Below, in pieces: positions 27,681 to 37,474 of a stretch of 64,000 nt of DNA. The notes under the pieces are model-generated. The model was not told the DNA's origin. It was given only the letters and a program-made list of their open reading frames with translations, and searched no databases. Source of the stretch: CAKRJP01 sp963597615 (GTDB lineage: Bacteria > Bacillota > Clostridia > Lachnospirales > Lachnospiraceae); assembly GCA_963597615.1 (NCBI GenBank), contig CAVBQS010000012.1, positions 1 through 64,000 of the forward strand, written 5' to 3'. The translations under genes were made by a program, and so were the position numbers. Position 1 is the stretch's first letter; every line of letters begins with the position of its first letter.

Positions 27681-28406
27681 TTAGAAATCACGTAGGGCAT
27701 CATAATCCCCCACAAGTATCACATCATTATGTAATTGCAAAATGGATGCTGGGACTTCTGGCGTTACTGGCCCTTGAAATGCCTTTTTTAAAATATCTGC
27801 CTTGTCTGCTCCACTAACCACTACAAGGATTTTCTTTGCCTTCATTATAGTTTTTATTCCCATAGTAATAGCTTCCTTAGGCACATCCTCCGCGGATTCA
27901 AAAAATCTCTTATTTGCCTGAATGGTACTATCTGTCAAACGTACACAATGGGTTTCTTTGTGGAATGCTACTTGAGGTTCATTAAATCCTATGTGACCAT
28001 TGTGTCCTATTCCAAGTAGCTGCATATCCACCCCTCCTAAAGAATCGATTAGGTTTTCATATCTTTTACATTCTTTCTCGGTATCTTTTGCAGTTCCATT
28101 TGGCAAATAGGTATGTTCCTTTTGAATATTCACTCGATCAAACAAATGTTTATTCATAAAATAATGATAACTTTGCTCATGATTTTCTGGAAGTCCTTTA
28201 TATTCATCCAAATTAACGGTAGTTACTTTGGAAAAATCCAAGTCTCCTTTATTATACCATTCTACTAATTGATCATATAGACCTATAGGAGTAGAACCTG
28301 TGGCTAATCCCAGCACGCAACTAGGCTTCATAATAATCTGAGCAGACATAATATTTGCAGCCTTTCTACTCATATCCTTATAGTCTTTTCCTCTATAAAT
28401 TCTCAT
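27681..28406 (-). CDS. nagB: Glucosamine-6-phosphate deaminase
   Basis: Converts GlcN-6-phosphate to fructose-6-phosphate plus ammonia. 241 residues with NLDEYKGLP (Asp67 acid/base) and GIGHNGHIGFNEP, the conserved active-site segment; the usual NagB core, lacking the extra C-terminal segment of allosteric forms. Its placement as the last gene of the glycan operon (38 bp after the HAD gene), rather than with nagA, suggests that an amino sugar arrives already deacetylated. Start with AGGAG upstream. Confidence 0.95.
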   Translation of the reverse strand: MRIYRGKDYKDMSRKAANIMSAQIIMKPSCVLGLATGSTPIGLYDQLVEWYNKGDLDFSKVTTVNLDEYKGLPENHEQSYHYFMNKHLFDRVNIQKEHTYLPNGTAKDTEKECKRYENLIDSLGGVDMQLLGIGHNGHIGFNEPQVAFHKETHCVRLTDSTIQANKRFFESAEDVPKEAITMGIKTIMKAKKILVVVSGADKADILKKAFQGPVTPEVPASILQLHNDVILVGDYDALRDF

Positions 28407-28444
28407 GCCTGTATCTCCTGTACTTTTTTGCTTATAATAAGCTT

Positions 28445-29314
28445 TTACTTATTTTGGTTTCTTAGAAATTCAAGGAATTTATTTACACCTCCACCAAGAC
28501 AATTCACTCCTTCCGGACGCTCTCCAGGTACCTGGGAAACATCAAAAAAGTCTCCTTCTTTACTCTTGGCTGTAATCATAAAACTATCACTTCCATATAT
28601 TCCTTTTTCAATTCCCACAAACTCATCTCCCCAGAAAGAACATTCCTCTATATTGATTTGTCGTTTTGTCATAAGTTTTTCCAAAATACAGTCCACATTA
28701 TCACTCTTACTAGTGATTCCAACCTCTAAATACTTTGCATCACAGGTAGGTTGTACTTGAATGCCGTATTCTTTTCCCACCTTCTCTGACAAAGTAAGTA
28801 GTCCTTGCAGTCCCTCCTTAATGCCATGTTGCTTAAGACATTCTTTTAACAAACCAACTTCATCCTCCTGCATAAACAGGTTATCTCCTCGTTGACTGTC
28901 TACCATCAAATCAATCTTGCAATAATTTGGTCTGCTAAATACAATGTCTGTATCATAATCATAGTTTTCCTTTAATCTATGATGAATTTCAAAACAAATT
29001 TCATGAATTTTCAAAAGCTCTTCTTTCTCAGGAATGCGATTCTCAAAAATTACCGGATGGCCATTTTTAAAGGAATAATTGTAGGCGCCACGTCCCAATC
29101 CTAAATATAAATGTTCTAATTCCTCCAATGTAAAATAAGATTCAATCTTTCCACCAGCAATATTTTCAATGGTGGTTCCACTAACAATCACCAACTCTAT
29201 TCCTTTTTGCAGCAAAGGTTTCATGGCTGCAATTGCTTCATCTACCGGTGCTTTTCTCGACAACACTGCTGTTCCATCCCAATCGAAAAAAATCCCTTTA
29301 TATCTTTTTTCCAT
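28445..29314 (-). CDS. HAD-superfamily phosphatase (Cof-like, type IIB)
   Basis: 289 residues with the HAD nucleophile motif FFDWDGTAV (Asp11, Asp13), the conserved Ser/Thr motif IVSGTT, a cap domain in the middle, and the last metal-binding motif GDEF near residue 230. It is not a beta-phosphoglucomutase by its motif set. In this operon (gap 31 bp after the secreted enzyme gene, 38 bp before nagB) the likely substrate is a sugar phosphate, for example a hexosamine phosphate or hexose-1-phosphate; this is inference. Confidence 0.85.
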   Translation of the reverse strand: MEKRYKGIFFDWDGTAVLSRKAPVDEAIAAMKPLLQKGIELVIVSGTTIENIAGGKIESYFTLEELEHLYLGLGRGAYNYSFKNGHPVIFENRIPEKEELLKIHEICFEIHHRLKENYDYDTDIVFSRPNYCKIDLMVDSQRGDNLFMQEDEVGLLKECLKQHGIKEGLQGLLTLSEKVGKEYGIQVQPTCDAKYLEVGITSKSDNVDCILEKLMTKRQINIEECSFWGDEFVGIEKGIYGSDSFMITAKSKEGDFFDVSQVPGERPEGVNCLGGGVNKFLEFLRNQNK

Positions 29315-29345
29315 AAACGTACGCTCTCCTTAATAATAATATCTG

Positions 29346-32300
29346 CTATTCATACACTTCTATCTCAGCTAATCCTATTGCCTGTGTTGAACCAGAAACC
29401 TCATCTACTACAAGTTTTATACTTTTTGTTTCTATAGGATTTTCTAAGTTGATAGTTACAGCTGCTCCATTATTTGTCAGTTCACCCACCTGAATCTGAG
29501 TTCCGTCATCAAATTCCAAATGTGCTGCCAAAATCTGATCATCCGTATTTGGTCTATCATACAACTTAATAACTGATACTGTTTTCTCTTCCGAAAAAGA
29601 CAGTTTAATCCAAGCACCCTCCTTTTCTCCCTCAGAAACCCATTCAGCAAATGGAAATCTTGTATGATTTTCCGCTAATCCTGTTGCATAGCCATCCGCA
29701 ATTCCATCTATTGCTTTCTTAGCACTTTGATCTGTGCTTCGATCTTCGCTGCTTCGTTCACTAGATGCCGAAACACTTGCGCTACTGCTAATACTATTAT
29801 ATTGATGTTTATAGAATACTTCGTTTACTTTTGAAAAAGAACCGATCCAGCTATAATACTCAGTGGAATATTCTCTTAATGCCTGATCTTTCAAATTATA
29901 TTTCAGAGGAGTCTGTCTCATACAATAAGGTACAAGTACACTTTCTCTGTTTCCCCACTTAAGCATTGTCTTATCATCTAATTGATTTAACTCTTTCCAG
30001 GCACCTAAATAGCTGTTATTCTCCTGTCCATATCCATAATTAGATTGATCCGTTGGATATACTTCATCTGTCAAATGACTATGAATAATTGCCTCATGTA
30101 CGGTTGGGCAAAAATCCGTTTGTTCTTTTTGAATATCACTTATAGTTTCTATACCAAAAAGTCCAAAATAAGCATGATCATAATGCATATCATATCTTGA
30201 AGTCATATAGACATCTGTTGGATTTACACTTCCCATAATTTCTCTTAAATCTGATTTGAAATTAGCTCGCGTGTAAGTTGCATGTTCGCCATAGGTATCA
30301 TAATGATAATCATTTCGCACATTTTCATTTCCATAGGTACTTGTCCCACCATTTCTAGAGGCAACTACTTCATTATCGCCAGCCACATAGAGATTATAAA
30401 TGAAACTGTCCGTAAAGGCAGTTTTATAACGTCCAACGCCCATACCTCCATTGTCTGCATAGCCCATAAAGTAAAGATGATCTTTCTCAAGCCCAATCTT
30501 ATTCAAAGCATTTACTGTATCACTGATGCGAAGCTTTCCTCGCTCCGTTCCCTCGTAATCTCCGTTTGTTGCATATACTACATATACTTCGTCTCCAGAT
30601 TCAATTGCTTGTCTTATAATCCCTCCTGCCATTAACATTTCGTCATCTTCATGAGGAGCCATTACAAGAATTCTTCGATTCCTTTTTACATTGGCATCTG
30701 TTCCATCAAAATGTACTTCTGAGATTGCCAGGTTCTCTTTCATTTCGAATACGAATTTTATCCCTAGCACCTGACTTTCTGATATAGAAAATACATCCCC
30801 TGATTCTTCTGGTTCATATTTTCCAATCTTCTCCCATCCTGCCTCTTTTTTCACATAAGCCGTATAATTTGTAACATCACTGGCAAAATCTACCGATAGA
30901 TTTTCCAAGTTAAAGGCACGGTCCAAATTAATCTGTAAGGTTGGACTTTCATCAGTTTCAGAAGGGCTCCAGCTGGTATCATGGTCTCGATCTGATACAT
31001 TGTCTTTACAAGTTTTATTTGAAGAGGCTTTAACCGCCTGGCCATAGGCAAGATCAATATCAATGATTTGCCCTGGCTCACTACGTGTAATACTAATCTC
31101 TTCCTCTTGTTCTGATTCTTCTGCTAATATCTGAAACTCAGCAATGGCCGGCCAAACTTCTGCTTGGGTTTCCTTATGCAGTGGAAGTTGTGTAATTGTA
31201 ACCTTTACATAACGATACTTTTCTTCTACAGATGCTATGTCTTTATAATGCTCCTTAGATTTATCATCATTATCTCGATTATCCCAAAGCATAGCCCAGT
31301 TTTCTCCATCTGTAGATCCTTCTACCTTGTATTGCCATGCTTGACCATATACTGGAGTAGTCCCTGTCTGAGCAGAAACCAAATCCTCTTGAATCTCATA
31401 TTCGAAAATAGCTTTAAGAGCAGAAATCTTTTTACTCTCTCCTAAATCTACCATCCACCAGGCACCGCTTTTTTCTTGATTCCCATCAGCTACCCACAAT
31501 GTACTTTCGTTACCGTCTATTGCATTAGCTGCTGCTTGATTTTCTGTTGACGAACTTGCAATTCCTTCTAAAGCAATATTCTGCAATAATTTGGGTTGAT
31601 AAGCTATAAACTCCGCCAAAGCAGGCCATGCATTTTCTATTGGATCTGTAAATGTAATTTTCAAATATCTGTAAGTATTAGCAGTATACTCTTGGTTAAT
31701 GCTTCCGCTTTGTTTTGAGGCCACTTCTGAATTTTCACTTTGGTCCCATAACAAGTCCCATTGTTCATTATCTTTTGATCCTTCTACTATATATTTCCAA
31801 GCAGACACAGCCGAGTCTCCTCCAAAGACAATATCAAAGGATTCTAATTGATAGCAATCTCCCAAATCAATGACGCAATTTGCTCGTGCTTCCGTCAATG
31901 TATCTCCTTGATCTGACCAACCATTTGAAATCCATATTGTAGACTCATCCCCATCTACAATGTTGCTTCCAACATCATTTGGCTCCCACGGACTAACAGA
32001 TGAAGCTGTTACTTCTTTTCCATACGTTACATTTGTAGAAGCAATCTTTGAACTTGCTTTTCTTTCCAAAACAATGTTGTCAATTCTCACCTGATCCGCA
32101 CCATTCTCCGATGTTATAACAAAATAAAGTGCCGGATTATATTGAGAGAAATTTAATTTGTAAGTGGTCATTTTGTCTGTCAAAGAAAATGTAGCACTTT
32201 CCTCTCCTGCTTCTACCTTGATGCTAGCCGTTCCGGAAGTAATTCTTGCTTCAAAACTTGTGATTTTATACTTATCCGGCAAAGCAATTTTATTAGCCTG

Positions 32301-34181
32301 CTCCTTTGTAGTGTAACTACTAGGATATAGCTCCTCATTCTCTATATTCCAACCCTTATTTCCAAAATCACAATAATTATATTCCTCTGTTAAACTACCG
32401 TTTTCTAAATCAGAAAAATCCAAAAGTAATTTTTCTTCAGAATTTTCTTCCTTCACAGAATGATTATAACTATTATCTGCACCAATATTCGGTTTCACAA
32501 ATCCCTGAACTGAATTTCCAAAGTAATCCAATCCACCGTTATCCAAAATAGCTGTCCCCTCATCTATGACAGATGCAGATTCACTTATATGATAACCATC
32601 TACAGAGCCATAAGTCAAAACAATTTCCCCATTGATATCTTCTACTGATCCTGAAGTTCCTTCCTGTAGTTGAATATAGTCTTCCTTACTTGCACTCTTG
32701 GCATTGGCATCATCTGTACGGTTGATATTTTGGTTTTCTCCTCCATATGCATTATTAAAAACCTTCCCCTTATAAGTGTCATCCCAGGCTCTTCCATTGG
32801 CTGTTTCAGAAATAATTACATTATTCGTAAATGTATAAGATTCCGAAGATGTTGGTCCTGTAGAACCCGACCAATTTCTCGTAATATATCCATCATGCTG
32901 ATCATCCATATAGATTAAATTATTATAAGCATGTAATTGTCCTCCATAAGGATTAATCAAGGTAATAACAGCACCTCCGCCATAAGAGTTTGTTCCGTAT
33001 CCATCATTTACACTAATATTATATCGATAATATGTCTCAAATGAAGTTCCCAGTGAACATTCAAAGAAGGAACCTGAAGGATTATCATGGGTATAATTAT
33101 ATTGAATGTAATTTAGGTCCGTATAAATGTCTGCATCAAAAGCCTGAGAATCTTCCTTGCCTTCAGATGCCCCAGATCCGAACACTTCGTTATATTGACA
33201 AATTGTTTTTTCTCCGTACTCCCACCAGATTGGCACATTTCCATTAGGTCCACTATTACATCCATTGCAAATATTATACTCAATTAATGCTTCCGAATAA
33301 TCTGATGCACAAATGGCTGCATTTCCAATATTTTCACAATAATTTCCTCGTATTACAATTCCATTACTATTTACTCTTGTTCCTGCATTTTCTGTAATTC
33401 CACTTTCATCGGTAAATATACTACTTCCCCATGAGGAAATCAGATCAATACCATAATGGTTAATGTCTTTCAAATAATTTCCTTCTACTAAAATATCTTC
33501 CCAATTTGTAGCCTCTGCGGTTCCTCGAATGGCATATACAATACCTCCTCTTCCAATTCCTGCTTGCTGTCCAATGGGAATAGAGATAATATCATGCACA
33601 TAAGTATTTCTCACATACATATGATGAAGAGTTCCTGCATCCTTTCCCATAATCAGGATGCCATATTTCTTAATATTATCATCTTTAGTTTCACTATAAT
33701 TAGTAACTTCTAAGCCCGTAATTTCCCAATATTCCTGATTATAGAAAAAAACTGCTGCATTAAAAATAAGATTGTCTAGGTCATCTCCATTTTCCCCACA
33801 CCAATTATCTCCATTAATCTGTGGTCGTCCTAGTTCCACTTCTCCATAAGCCTCTATAACGATTGGGAATTCCTCAGAACCTGATCCTTTAGGACTTAAC
33901 TGACCACTCCAACTGCATCCTCTCTTGAAAAGAATATGATCTCCCGGTTGAAAGGTTGTTGCATTAATTTTATCTAAAGATTTCCATGCCTCTTCTTCAC
34001 TCGTTCCAGATTTTTCGTCATCGCCATCAAGAGAATCAATGTAATAATAAGAACCTGATACAGTTTCCTCTGTATTATCATCTGCATTCTCTTCTGCCTT
34101 TACCACATATCCATTTCCAAACACTGTAGTAAAAACTATGATTGCAAACATTATGGTCGCTATACTTTTTCTTCTTTTCAT
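29346..34181 (-). CDS. Secreted multidomain glycan enzyme: beta-helix, F5/8-type modules and PIG-L deacetylase
   Basis: About 1611 residues with a signal peptide (KRRKSIATIMFAIIVFTTVF, cleaved before AEEN). From about 40-560 is a right-handed parallel beta-helix of the type used by glycosidases and lyases (YYIDSLDGDDEKSGTSEEEAW at its start, repeated YNxS/N strand patterns). Then a beta-sandwich (about 585-710) and three F5/8-C-like modules (about 710-880, 880-1030 and a divergent one 1040-1160). A PIG-L/LmbE domain starts with RRILVMAPHEDDEML; zinc ligands His1177, Asp1180 by position, and a later HYDHAYFG. A fourth discoidin-like module ends the protein. No LPXTG is seen, so it is secreted or held by binding. 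Start 34181 has AGGAG 9 bases upstream; 34190 is possible. Likely role: deacetylating N-acetylhexosamine in a host or bacterial glycan, perhaps with a beta-helix hydrolase activity. The exact substrate is unknown. Confidence 0.88.
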   Translation of the reverse strand: MKRRKSIATIMFAIIVFTTVFGNGYVVKAEENADDNTEETVSGSYYYIDSLDGDDEKSGTSEEEAWKSLDKINATTFQPGDHILFKRGCSWSGQLSPKGSGSEEFPIVIEAYGEVELGRPQINGDNWCGENGDDLDNLIFNAAVFFYNQEYWEITGLEVTNYSETKDDNIKKYGILIMGKDAGTLHHMYVRNTYVHDIISIPIGQQAGIGRGGIVYAIRGTAEATNWEDILVEGNYLKDINHYGIDLISSWGSSIFTDESGITENAGTRVNSNGIVIRGNYCENIGNAAICASDYSEALIEYNICNGCNSGPNGNVPIWWEYGEKTICQYNEVFGSGASEGKEDSQAFDADIYTDLNYIQYNYTHDNPSGSFFECSLGTSFETYYRYNISVNDGYGTNSYGGGAVITLINPYGGQLHAYNNLIYMDDQHDGYITRNWSGSTGPTSSESYTFTNNVIISETANGRAWDDTYKGKVFNNAYGGENQNINRTDDANAKSASKEDYIQLQEGTSGSVEDINGEIVLTYGSVDGYHISESASVIDEGTAILDNGGLDYFGNSVQGFVKPNIGADNSYNHSVKEENSEEKLLLDFSDLENGSLTEEYNYCDFGNKGWNIENEELYPSSYTTKEQANKIALPDKYKITSFEARITSGTASIKVEAGEESATFSLTDKMTTYKLNFSQYNPALYFVITSENGADQVRIDNIVLERKASSKIASTNVTYGKEVTASSVSPWEPNDVGSNIVDGDESTIWISNGWSDQGDTLTEARANCVIDLGDCYQLESFDIVFGGDSAVSAWKYIVEGSKDNEQWDLLWDQSENSEVASKQSGSINQEYTANTYRYLKITFTDPIENAWPALAEFIAYQPKLLQNIALEGIASSSTENQAAANAIDGNESTLWVADGNQEKSGAWWMVDLGESKKISALKAIFEYEIQEDLVSAQTGTTPVYGQAWQYKVEGSTDGENWAMLWDNRDNDDKSKEHYKDIASVEEKYRYVKVTITQLPLHKETQAEVWPAIAEFQILAEESEQEEEISITRSEPGQIIDIDLAYGQAVKASSNKTCKDNVSDRDHDTSWSPSETDESPTLQINLDRAFNLENLSVDFASDVTNYTAYVKKEAGWEKIGKYEPEESGDVFSISESQVLGIKFVFEMKENLAISEVHFDGTDANVKRNRRILVMAPHEDDEMLMAGGIIRQAIESGDEVYVVYATNGDYEGTERGKLRISDTVNALNKIGLEKDHLYFMGYADNGGMGVGRYKTAFTDSFIYNLYVAGDNEVVASRNGGTSTYGNENVRNDYHYDTYGEHATYTRANFKSDLREIMGSVNPTDVYMTSRYDMHYDHAYFGLFGIETISDIQKEQTDFCPTVHEAIIHSHLTDEVYPTDQSNYGYGQENNSYLGAWKELNQLDDKTMLKWGNRESVLVPYCMRQTPLKYNLKDQALREYSTEYYSWIGSFSKVNEVFYKHQYNSISSSASVSASSERSSEDRSTDQSAKKAIDGIADGYATGLAENHTRFPFAEWVSEGEKEGAWIKLSFSEEKTVSVIKLYDRPNTDDQILAAHLEFDDGTQIQVGELTNNGAAVTINLENPIETKSIKLVVDEVSGSTQAIGLAEIEVYE

Positions 34182-34215
34182 AACTGGCATCTCCTCTCCT
34201 CGGAGTTCTTTGATT

Positions 34216-36573
34216 TTAGTTTACTGATACAACACACTTCTTCGATTTCCCATCGAGTGTTATTCTTTTTCCATAAACAAAAAATCCAATTGCTTCGCCT
34301 TCTATAATTTCGAATTTTGCTTCTTCTTTCCTAACGGTTACCTCCATCAACACACCCTGATATTTAATTCTGAATTTATATTCTTCCCATTCCTTAGGAA
34401 TTTGTGGTTTAAACCGCAAAACACCCTCTTGACAGCGCATGCCACCAAATCCATTAACAACAGCCTGCCATGTACCTGCCATGTTTGCAGCATGAATTCC
34501 TGCATAAAAATTATTATGATAATCATCCAAATCCATTCTTGCTGATTGAGAGAAATAGATATAAGCCTCGTCTAAATATCCAATGTCACAGGCTACAATT
34601 CCAAAGATGCATGTGGACAAGGAAGAATGATGCAGTGTAACTTCTTGATAAAAATCATAATTACGCTTTATTTCTTCCTCTGTAAACAAATGACTATGCA
34701 AATACATTCCCAGTATCGCATCTGCCTGTTTTGACATTCGATGTCTCATAATAAATAGCGGATGATAATTTTCATATAGCCATGCTCGTTTTTCCGGCGG
34801 TATCTTTGATTCGTCCCAAGGCTTTCTCATCATGAAACCATCATCCATTGGATAAACCTGTAACTTTTCATCAAAAGGAAAATACATATTGTCAATAATC
34901 TTATTCCATAAATCAAGTTCAGCCTCATCAAATTCCAATTTTACTCTTAAACGGTCCAATTCCCTTTGGGCATGATTTTTAAGATATTCAACTGCCTTTA
35001 CTGCATCTCTTAAATTCTCTCTTGCCATTAAATTAGTATAAAAATTATTATCTACTAATACATTGTATTCATCCGGTCCTGTTACACTACAAATGCAATA
35101 TTTTCCATCTTTGCATTCTGCAAAACTTCCAACATCTGCCCACACTCTAGCTGTTTCTATTAAAATCTCTGCACCCTTCTTCTCAAGATATTCCATATCC
35201 TTGGTCACTTGTATATATAAAGACAAAGCATAGGCTATATCTGCATTAATATGATACTGTGCAGTTCCCAGCGGATAGTATGTGGAAGCTTCCTCTCCAT
35301 TAATAGTTCTCCAAGGATAAAGAGCCCCTTTCATATGTCCTAATACTCTAGCACGGTCCCTGGCTTGATCCAAAGTACCATAACGATAATCTAACAATTT
35401 CTTTGCCACATCTGGATCTGTATAGATTAGCACCGGCAGAACATACATCTCCGTATCCCAAAAATAATGCCCTTCATATCCTTCTCCTGACAATCCCTTT
35501 GCTCCCATACCGGTGCGTCCATCTCTTCCAGCAGATTGAAGTATATGGAACAAATTAAAATGAAGTCCTTGTTGAAGTTCATCATTTCCCTTAATTTCTA
35601 TTTGAGCCGTTTTCCAAAAGCCGTTCATATACGCTTTCTGTTTTTCCTCAAAATATAGGTATCCTTCCTTCTTTGCTTCCCTAAGAAGTTCTTTCAAGAA
35701 TTGTTCCAATTGTTCCACTGGAAGATCCAAACTGGAGCTGTAACCAATGTATTTATCTAAGCAAACCTTCTCTCCCTGGGCAACTTCTACTGTTGTCCTT
35801 AGAGTCGCCTCAAATTCTTCTACCTGTGATTTCCAGACAATATTCGCTTTCTTCTCTCCATCCAATGACACACTATGAGAACTTCCACATGCAATAGTGA
35901 GCTTACTAAGCTCTGTTTTCCCCTGATAATATATTTCATCACAATCTGTCACTATTTTATCTGGAGATAGTTTTCTTCCAAAAGGACCATAGTCTACAAT
36001 AGGATTTGTCTTCCTTGTATGATTTTCCACATTACCCTGCAATTTTGAAATGAATTCTATAGATCCGGAATAGTTTAATGGAGTTACTTGATATCGAGTT
36101 ATCATTATGTTTTTCTTAGCAAAGGAAACCAACCGCTTAATTTCTATTTTTGTTTCCTTTCCCTGTGGAGATGTCCAAACAAGTCTGCGCTCCAAGATTC
36201 CGTCTTTCATGTGTAAAATTCGTGCATATTCCGAAACTTTTCCCGTCATCATGGAAAATTCTTCCCCATCTAAAATCACATGAGTCTCTTTCAAATTAGG
36301 AAGGTTCAACAAAGACTGACTAAGAAGCGGAGATCCGAAATTAGCTTCTCCATAGCGAATATACTCGCTTTCATAAAATCCATTTACAAAATTTCCCTCC
36401 AGTCCTGTATCAATATCAAAATCATAAGCCTCCTCATAGGTTCCTCTCGTTCCTATATATCCATTGGACAAAGCAAAGGTGGTCTCGTTTCGATAGTTGT
36501 TTTTGATATCAAAGTTTTCTTCTGTAATATCCCATACTTGTATAGGATAGATCGGTGCTTTATCAGTATTCAT
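34216..36573 (-). CDS. GH65-family glycoside phosphorylase/hydrolase
   Basis: 785 residues of the GH65 fold: N-terminal beta-sandwich (ATFALSNGYIGTRGTYEEAYDF), (alpha/alpha)6 barrel with GYEGHYFWDTEMYVLP, and catalytic Glu502 in VTGPDEYN. GH65 enzymes cut alpha-glucosides such as maltose, kojibiose, nigerose, trehalose or glucosyl-galactose units, most often by inverting phosphorolysis to beta-glucose-1-phosphate. It has no signal peptide, so it works on imported sugar. It lies between the permeases and the secreted enzyme (27 and 34 bp gaps). AAGGAG 8 bases before the start. Which linkage it uses cannot be decided from sequence; no beta-phosphoglucomutase is next to it. Confidence 0.93.
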   Translation of the reverse strand: MNTDKAPIYPIQVWDITEENFDIKNNYRNETTFALSNGYIGTRGTYEEAYDFDIDTGLEGNFVNGFYESEYIRYGEANFGSPLLSQSLLNLPNLKETHVILDGEEFSMMTGKVSEYARILHMKDGILERRLVWTSPQGKETKIEIKRLVSFAKKNIMITRYQVTPLNYSGSIEFISKLQGNVENHTRKTNPIVDYGPFGRKLSPDKIVTDCDEIYYQGKTELSKLTIACGSSHSVSLDGEKKANIVWKSQVEEFEATLRTTVEVAQGEKVCLDKYIGYSSSLDLPVEQLEQFLKELLREAKKEGYLYFEEKQKAYMNGFWKTAQIEIKGNDELQQGLHFNLFHILQSAGRDGRTGMGAKGLSGEGYEGHYFWDTEMYVLPVLIYTDPDVAKKLLDYRYGTLDQARDRARVLGHMKGALYPWRTINGEEASTYYPLGTAQYHINADIAYALSLYIQVTKDMEYLEKKGAEILIETARVWADVGSFAECKDGKYCICSVTGPDEYNVLVDNNFYTNLMARENLRDAVKAVEYLKNHAQRELDRLRVKLEFDEAELDLWNKIIDNMYFPFDEKLQVYPMDDGFMMRKPWDESKIPPEKRAWLYENYHPLFIMRHRMSKQADAILGMYLHSHLFTEEEIKRNYDFYQEVTLHHSSLSTCIFGIVACDIGYLDEAYIYFSQSARMDLDDYHNNFYAGIHAANMAGTWQAVVNGFGGMRCQEGVLRFKPQIPKEWEEYKFRIKYQGVLMEVTVRKEEAKFEIIEGEAIGFFVYGKRITLDGKSKKCVVSVN

Positions 36574-36600
36574 TACTTATTCTCCTTCTCATCCAATCTA

Positions 36601-37473
36601 CTAACCCTTAACTGCCCCCTCTGTCAAACTAGCCATTACCTGTTTCTGCAACAGGATAAATACTAAAATTGTAGGGGAAACCGTAATAATTACTGCTGCA
36701 AAAAGGGCAGAATAATTATTTGCAAAAGTTCCCAAATAATAATTCAAAGCAATTGGAACTGTTCTTGCACTGTCTCCGCTAGTTAGCATCAATGCAAAAT
36801 AAAATTCATTCCATGTATTAATAAACTGAAGCATTGCGATAGTAGCTAATCCTGGTTTTGCTAAAGGGAGAACAATTTTAAAAAATGTCTGTAAAAAAGT
36901 AGCTCCATCGATATAAGCAGATTCTTCAAGCTGAATAGGAATTGTTTTATAATAACTGGTCATTACAAAGAAAGACATCGGTATGCCCATAGCCGCATAT
37001 ACAACAATCAAACCAACCTTTGTATCATATAATCCCAAAGACTTAAACATAGCAAACAATGGTTGGGAAATGGCCTGTGCCGGCAACATCAAAGATGCGG
37101 AAATCATAAGGATCAATGCAGTTTTTAATTTAAAATTGTATCTAGCTGCAATATACGCACACATTGCAACTAAACAAACCGTTACAAGTACACTAATTCC
37201 TACAATGATAATACTGTTTAAGAAATATTTCTGAATCGGAGCATATTTAAAGGCATCGATATAATTATCTAAACGAAATTGTTCCGGAAGTCCCAAGGCA
37301 GAAGCGTTAATTTCTGCATAGGTCTTAAAAGAACTTAGGAAAGCCCACACAATTGGTCCAATAGAAATCAACACAATCAAAAGCATAAATAGATATTTAA
37401 GAAAACCGAAGATTCCTTTCGATACCGAAGATTCTTGTTTTTTCACATGATAAGCTTGCTGAACATTAGCCAT
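36601..37473 (-). CDS. Sugar ABC transporter permease (MalG-like)
   Basis: 290 residues, six spans and the EAA loop EESAYIDGATFLQTFFKIVLP that couples to an ATPase. It begins 1 bp after the partner permease (start with GGAGGG). The ATPase subunit is missing from the operon, which is usual for CUT1 importers that share MsmK/UgpC-type ATPases elsewhere in the genome. Substrate presumed to be an alpha-glucoside or amino-sugar oligosaccharide from the operon's enzymes. Confidence 0.93.
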   Translation of the reverse strand: MANVQQAYHVKKQESSVSKGIFGFLKYLFMLLIVLISIGPIVWAFLSSFKTYAEINASALGLPEQFRLDNYIDAFKYAPIQKYFLNSIIIVGISVLVTVCLVAMCAYIAARYNFKLKTALILMISASLMLPAQAISQPLFAMFKSLGLYDTKVGLIVVYAAMGIPMSFFVMTSYYKTIPIQLEESAYIDGATFLQTFFKIVLPLAKPGLATIAMLQFINTWNEFYFALMLTSGDSARTVPIALNYYLGTFANNYSALFAAVIITVSPTILVFILLQKQVMASLTEGAVKG

Positions 37474-37474
37474 A

